From positions 1 to 9,762 of the forward strand of contig DAINMX010000246.1 in NCBI GenBank assembly GCA_036736205.1: a stretch of 9,762 bases of DNA, read 5' to 3'. Source of the stretch: XYA12-FULL-58-9 sp001798605. GTDB taxonomy: Bacteria; Myxococcota; XYA12-FULL-58-9. Under the pieces are notes generated by a model, which saw only the letters and a program-made list of their open reading frames with translations, did not search any database and was not told the origin of the DNA. Shown in pieces: positions 5,604 to 9,762 of the stretch; the first letter of the stretch is position 1, and every line of letters starts with the position of its first letter. A program made the position numbers and the translations under genes.

Positions 5604-8600
5604 TTACGATCCAGCGCAAGCAACGGTGTTGCGACAATCGTAGTCATCGCAGTCAACGTGGTGGTCGCCGTCGTTGGAGCATCCATCGGAGCAAGCCGCC
5701 TCGGTGTTTTCTAGGGCAACCGTGCATACCGGACATCCCGTGCCGCCGCAGGCGGCAGTGCATTGGCAGTCCAGGTCGTCACAGTCGGCCCATGGGTCGC
5801 CGTCGTTGGAGCAGCCATCGGAGCAAGCCGCCTCGGTGCGCTCGAAGGTCGGAGTGCAGATGCCACATCCGCTGCCGCCGCAAACGACGGTGCAGCCGCA
5901 ATCGAGGTCATCGCAGTCGATGTGTCTGTCGCCGTCATTGGAGCAGCCATCTGAGCATGCCGCCTCGGTAAACTCGACGCCGGGTGTGCAGCTGCCGGAA
6001 CAAGGAGCGGTATCGCGGCAGCCCATATCGTAACAATCCATCCAACCGTCGCCATCGTTGTCGATACCGTCGGCGCAGGTTGAATCGGAGTCCTCGACGC
6101 AGACGGTGACGTTCGGATGCCTGCTGCAATCGAGGTCCTCGCAGTCGATCCATCCATCGCCATCGTTGTCACCTTGATCGGCGCAACGCTCGTCAGAGTC
6201 TTCGGTCATACCATTGCCACCGCACGCGAGTGTTGGGGCACAATCGGTATCGGCGCAATCGACGTCGCCGTCGGCGTCATTGGAGCAGTCGTCTGCGCAC
6301 GCGAGCTCAGAGCTCTCAGGCATGTCCAAGCAAGGCACGCAACCGCCGCCGCCGCAATTGGGAGCACAGGCACACTCGGAATCGGCGCAATCAGCCAACT
6401 CGTCGCCGTCGTTGTCGTTGGTATCGTTGCAAAGCTCGTCGGTGTTCTCGACGCAGATGGTGACATTCGCATTGTAACGGCAATTATTGTCGTCACAATC
6501 AATGTAGAGGTCACCGTCGTTGTCTTCGTTGTCACTGCAGAGCTCGTCGGTGTTTTCGAGTCCACTCGAGCAGGCCGTCGTATCCTCGCAGTCCCAATCG
6601 TCACAGTCGACAAAACCGTCACCATCGTTGGAGCATGCGTCTGCGCACGCAATCTCGGTGTTCTCGGGTCCGGCCGCGCAAACGACGCATCCCGTCCCAC
6701 CGCAGGCGGTGGCGCACTCGCAATCGTAATCATTGCAGTCGACGTAGAGATCGCCGTCGTTGGAGCAACCATCGTCACATGCGACGTTGGTGTTCTCTGG
6801 GCCCTCGGCGCAGGGGACGCACCCAGTGCCGCCGCAGATGATCGCACAATCACAATCGAAGTCATTGCAGTCGATAAACATATCGCCATCATTGGAGCAG
6901 CTATCGGAGCAGGCCGCCTCACTCGCCTCGGGGCCGCTGGCGCAATCTTGACAACCGTTACCGCTGCATGCGAGCGCACATGCGCAATCCAGGTCGGCAC
7001 AGTCGATCATGTCATCGTTGTCGTTGGAGCAGAAATCAGTACATGCAGCCTCGGTGTTCTCCGGCCCCAAGGCGCATACCCCACAGCCAACTCCACCGCA
7101 TGCGACGGTGCATTCGCAGTCGAAGTCATCGCAGTCGATCCAGCGGTCGTTGTCGTTGGAGCAGCCATCGTCACAATTGATTTCGGTGTTTTCCGGACCC
7201 GCCTCACAGCCCCCACCGCCGCACACTGCGGTCTCACTGCAGTCATAATCGTCGCAGTCGATGTAGGGATCGCCATCGTTGGAGCAGCCATCGTCACAGG
7301 CGGTCTCAGTACTCTCGGCACCGCTGGTGCAGGTGCTACTCGAGCACGTGGTCGTGCCGTTGCAATCATAGTCATCGCAGTCAACGAAGGGGTCACCGTC
7401 ATTCGAGCAGCCATCGTTGCATGCCGCCTCGGTGCTCTCGGGACCCTCTGAGCAGGGGCCCGTGCCGCCGCATATGCCGGTATCTTCGCAATCGAAGTCA
7501 TCACAGTCGATGTATGCATCACCGTCGTTGGAACAGCCGTCGTCGCAGGCAGCCTCGGTATTCTCGGGGCCTGTGGTGCATTGTCCAGAGCCGTTGCAAA
7601 CCGTGGTGTTGTTGCAGTCGTGGTCGTCGCAATCGCTCCATTGGTCGCCGTCATTGGAGCAGCCATCGTCACACGCCGCCTCGGTGTTCTCTGGCCCTTG
7701 GATGGTGCATGTGTTCGAGCTGCCGCACACCGAAGTGTTGCTGCAATCATAGTCATCGCAGTCGATGAAAGTGTCACCGTCGTTGGAGCAGCGATCGCTG
7801 CATGCCTCTTCGGTGCTTTCGGGTCCGGAAGTGCAGGTACCGCTGCCGCCGCAGATTTGCGTTTGATTGCAATCATAGTCGTTGCAATCGATAAAGGCAT
7901 CACCATCGTTGGAACAGCCATCACCACATGCAGCTTCTGTGTTTTCAGCGCCAGAGGTGCACGCTCCCGAACCGCCGCAGATTTGCGTGTTGTTGCAGTC
8001 ATAGTCGTCGCAGTCGACGAAAATATCACCATCATTTGAGCAGCCATCGGCGCAGGCCTGCTCGTTATTCTCTTGGCCGGGAGTGCACTGCCCCGAGCCA
8101 CCACACGCCGCCGTGTTGTCACAATCGAAGTCGTCGCAGTCGGACCAGGCGTCGCCATCATTGGAGCAGCCGTCGGAGCAGGCTTCCTCGGTGATTTCTG
8201 GGCCTGCCAAACAGGCAACACAACCGTCACCGCCACACGCCGTGGCGCAGGCACAGTCGAAGTCGTCGCAGTCGACCCAGGAGTCGCCATCGTTGGAGCA
8301 GCCGTCATTGCAGGTGGCATCGCTGTTCTCGAGTCCTTCGGGGCAGCTGTTGCAGTCGCCGGTGCCACCGCAGACGATGGCGCAGTCACAGTCTGCATCC
8401 GCGCAGTCGATGAGGTTGTCGGCATCGTTAGAGCACTCGTCGGCGCACAGCTCCTCGGTGTCCTCTGTGCCCGAGGTGCAGGCCACGCGACAGACTGAGG
8501 TCACCTGACATTCGGTGTCGTCGCAATCGGCATCGCCATCGTTGTCATTGTCGGTTTGGTCGCTACACAACACATTGGTGTTCTCACGACTCACCGGCGC

Positions 8601-8771
8601 GCAATAGGCGGCGCAACCAGGATCTTGACAATCAACGAGAGCGTCACCGTCGTTGTCTTGCCGATCCGTACAGGACGAAAAATCTGCTTCGCCCAATCCT
8701 GATGAGTCATCACAAGCGGTGGCACAGGCGAGGGCAAACGCGATAGACAGGACGATCGGGCTCTTTCTCAC
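5604..8771 (-). CDS. Exported Cys/Asp-rich 25-repeat protein (1055 aa)
   Basis: From GTG 8771 the protein starts MRKSPIVLSIAFALAC, a signal peptide with a possible lipobox (ALAC, Cys16; Cys20 is another candidate). GGAG lies six bases upstream, which favours this start over the in-frame TTG at 8789. From Cys34 to the end it consists of 25 units of about 40 residues. Each has a core like CSDGCSNDGDxxxDCDDYDC, then xxTxxC, a Gly-rich linker and a PENTEAAC lead-in to the next core. The NDGDxxxDCxD loop resembles calcium-binding thrombospondin type 3 and EF-hand loops, so calcium binding at the cell surface is inferred. Similar repeats are common in Myxococcota exported proteins. There is no C-terminal anchor or sorting motif: the protein stops straight after unit 25 (VACAGS). 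Function is unknown. Confidence 0.9.
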   Translation of the reverse strand: MRKSPIVLSIAFALACATACDDSSGLGEADFSSCTDRQDNDGDALVDCQDPGCAAYCAPVSRENTNVLCSDQTDNDNDGDADCDDTECQVTSVCRVACTSGTEDTEELCADECSNDADNLIDCADADCDCAIVCGGTGDCNSCPEGLENSDATCNDGCSNDGDSWVDCDDFDCACATACGGDGCVACLAGPEITEEACSDGCSNDGDAWSDCDDFDCDNTAACGGSGQCTPGQENNEQACADGCSNDGDIFVDCDDYDCNNTQICGGSGACTSGAENTEAACGDGCSNDGDAFIDCNDYDCNQTQICGGSGTCTSGPESTEEACSDRCSNDGDTFIDCDDYDCSNTSVCGSSNTCTIQGPENTEAACDDGCSNDGDQWSDCDDHDCNNTTVCNGSGQCTTGPENTEAACDDGCSNDGDAYIDCDDFDCEDTGICGGTGPCSEGPESTEAACNDGCSNDGDPFVDCDDYDCNGTTTCSSSTCTSGAESTETACDDGCSNDGDPYIDCDDYDCSETAVCGGGGCEAGPENTEINCDDGCSNDNDRWIDCDDFDCECTVACGGVGCGVCALGPENTEAACTDFCSNDNDDMIDCADLDCACALACSGNGCQDCASGPEASEAACSDSCSNDGDMFIDCNDFDCDCAIICGGTGCVPCAEGPENTNVACDDGCSNDGDLYVDCNDYDCECATACGGTGCVVCAAGPENTEIACADACSNDGDGFVDCDDWDCEDTTACSSGLENTDELCSDNEDNDGDLYIDCDDNNCRYNANVTICVENTDELCNDTNDNDGDELADCADSECACAPNCGGGGCVPCLDMPESSELACADDCSNDADGDVDCADTDCAPTLACGGNGMTEDSDERCADQGDNDGDGWIDCEDLDCSRHPNVTVCVEDSDSTCADGIDNDGDGWMDCYDMGCRDTAPCSGSCTPGVEFTEAACSDGCSNDGDRHIDCDDLDCGCTVVCGGSGCGICTPTFERTEAACSDGCSNDGDPWADCDDLDCQCTAACGGTGCPVCTVALENTEAACSDGCSNDGDHHVDCDDYDCRNTVACAGS
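5613..8672 (-). repeat. 25 tandem coding repeats of about 120 bp
   Basis: The unit core is C-x-D-x-[C/x]-[SD]-N-D-[GA]-D-x3-D-C-x-D-x-x-C. By my count 19 units carry the CSND form and six (units 1, 2, 18, 19, 21, 22) carry the DND form without that Cys. Linkers differ in length and Cys number. Adjacent units 5-12 are the most alike, suggesting expansion by local duplication. At DNA level GTCGCCATCGTTGGAGCAGC-like blocks recur on the plus strand. Confidence 0.9.
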
Positions 8772-9501
8772 GGAGATCTCCAAATACAATGTGTGACGTG
8801 GCCTCTTGTACCCTTCGTCCCGTGCATGTCAATGGGAAGCGGCCCCCCACGATCCACCACCTGGCCCGATGAGGCGCCCAACGTGCCGCCGCAACCCCTG
8901 CCCGCCCAACCAGAGTCACCCAACAGTCGAGCAAACCACCGCAACTGGCCGCGGCAGGACGTTTGGACGCCAAGAGGCGCACGATGACCTGACGCGAGTG
9001 ATGGATGACACGGCCGGCGACATTCAGCAGCGCATAACGAATCGCCTTCATCCGCTTGCGGACCCAAGTGTCCCCAAGCCCCAACTTCTTGAACGCAGCA
9101 TGCAGGTTCAAGGACATCACCATGATGCCCCACCAAGCGGCACTGGGGCCAAACTTGCCACTGGGCAATCGGCCGCCATCAAGGTCATTCTTCATGACCG
9201 CATGGATTTGTTCGCTCTTGCCGCAACGCAAACGATGCCATCTGATCAAATCACCACCGGAAATATCGAGTTGATTGGTGACAACGCCGAACAGTTTATA
9301 GGTGCCAGTCATGAACGGCATGGTTGGAAACGGTAGTTGTGGCTGCTCCTCAATGCCGGGCAAGGTGTCCTGCTCAAGCAACTCTCGAATGGCAATGAAC
9401 CGGTAGGTCGGGCCACTCTTCTTGGCTGCTGCCCAATTGGGGACGAAGCAGACCTCGGCCCATTGCTGTTGGAACTGGAAAGCAAGAACGCCTTGTGTCA
9501 T
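8710..9501 (-). pseudogene. IS1380-family transposase, N-terminally truncated
   Basis: The 263-residue open frame matches the C-terminal part of IS1380-family DDE transposases: WAEVCFVPNW, then YRFIAIRE, YKLFGVVTN, WHRLRCGKSEQIHAVMKNDL, GGRLPSGKFG, AAWWGIMVMSLNLHA, WVRKRMKAIRY and GRVIHHSRQVIVRL. The Glu in CGKSEQ is probably the third catalytic acidic residue. Full-length members are roughly 430-480 residues, so about the first 200 residues, with the other catalytic acids, are missing. The frame is closed by a stop at 9538-9540 just upstream, and the sequence beyond it is not transposase-like. After residue 176 (near 8974) similarity fades, and the frame runs on to 8710, overlapping the start of the repeat-protein gene in another frame; that tail is probably not original. 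It cannot be active. Confidence 0.85.
8778..8781 (-). promoter_or_regulatory. Ribosome binding site fixing GTG start 8771
   Basis: The minus strand reads GGAG, six bases, then GTG 8771. The alternative TTG 8789 has no such site and would add six residues before the signal peptide. Confidence 0.65.
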
Positions 9502-9538
9502 GAGGTGGCTGCCCTGTTTGGAGTGGTTTGCGTCAACT

Positions 9539-9762
9539 CATTGACACTCTCCGGAGAGAGTAGATCTCGGCTCCAAGCCGAGACACAATACACCGCTCGT
9601 GGCTCGTAAACTGTTTGGCGTCTGAAGCGAGCACAGTGGTCTGTGCCATAGTCCTGTTCGGCCGCCAAACCGTTGTGTGGTCTGCAGCGAAGCTCGAGAT
9701 TGTCGGTGGTGCTCTGTCCTCCACGTCCGTAGGGTATACGGTGATGATATTCGAGCCCTGAG
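9539..9762. other. Non-coding right end with inverted repeats
   Basis: No credible gene is visible here. The stretch holds a 12-bp palindrome CTCTCCGGAGAG (9547-9558), a perfect 8-bp hairpin with a three-base loop (9565-9583), and an inverted pair GTTTGGCG (9613-9620) and CGCCAAAC (9663-9670). It borders the broken end of the transposase fragment. Confidence 0.5.
9565..9583. repeat. Perfect 8-bp hairpin
   Basis: TCTCGGCT, loop CCA, AGCCGAGA. No T-run follows on either strand, so it does not look like an intrinsic terminator. It could be a protein binding site or a recombination-end structure. Confidence 0.6.

Noticed and set aside
6117..7451. A 444-codon open frame on the plus strand
   Set aside because: It lies entirely antisense to the repeat-protein gene and is kept open by the biased composition of the repeats. 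Its translation is low-complexity Ala/Val/Ile with the same periodicity as the true gene, without a ribosome site or domain.
7007..8425. A 472-codon open frame on the minus strand in another frame
   Set aside because: It is a Thr/Ala/Pro-rich shadow of the repeat gene, with no signal peptide, no domain and no ribosome site.
5613..8672. A periodic DNA pattern resembling a CRISPR or non-coding tandem array
   Set aside because: The period is about 120 bp and varies in whole codons; the conserved parts encode the protein motif and there are no unique spacers of even length.
9541..9569. A TTGACA hexamer suggesting a plus-strand promoter
   Set aside because: No acceptable -10 element is found at 16-18 bases, and no plus-strand gene follows.

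Overview
The window suggests a member of the Myxococcota or a related delta-proteobacterial lineage. It has moderately high GC, many lipoproteins, and a very large secreted Cys/Asp protein built on an 'NDGD...DC.D.DC' repeat that is common in that group. This is an inference from gene content; there is no rRNA or other marker here. All credible genes lie on the minus strand, so transcription runs from the right end of the window to the left.

Right to left: (i) 9539-9762 is non-coding, with a short hairpin and inverted repeats. (ii) 8710-9501 is the C-terminal part of an IS1380-family transposase that has lost its N-terminal half. (iii) 5604-8771 encodes a 1055-residue exported protein with 25 Cys-rich acidic repeats, probably a cell-surface, calcium-binding, disulfide-rich protein. 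(iv) 2975-5464 encodes an 829-residue KamA-family (lysine 2,3-aminomutase-like) radical SAM protein. It appears to be a tandem fusion of an intact domain and a degenerate second copy that has lost the iron-sulfur and PLP residues. (v) 1-2825 holds four tightly spaced envelope genes: a 168-residue lipoprotein, a 415-residue DUF4349-like lipoprotein, a 226-residue exported DUF4349-like paralogue whose start overlaps the preceding stop by one base, and the beginning of another lipoprotein that runs off the left edge.

The envelope genes at 1-2825 look like one operon: spacing is short, stop and start overlap in one case, and every gene has a good Shine-Dalgarno. The KamA gene has its own 139-bp leader and is followed by a 149-bp gap, so it may be read with its neighbours or separately. 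No gene here has a function I can name beyond its family.

The two most interesting signals are in the proteins. In the repeat protein, optional cysteines appear and disappear strictly in pairs, which predicts a disulfide map from one sequence. In the KamA protein, the second half aligns with the first along most of the barrel but lacks the catalytic residues. At DNA level, two of the small-gene junctions carry recent-looking tandem duplications that include start or stop codons.
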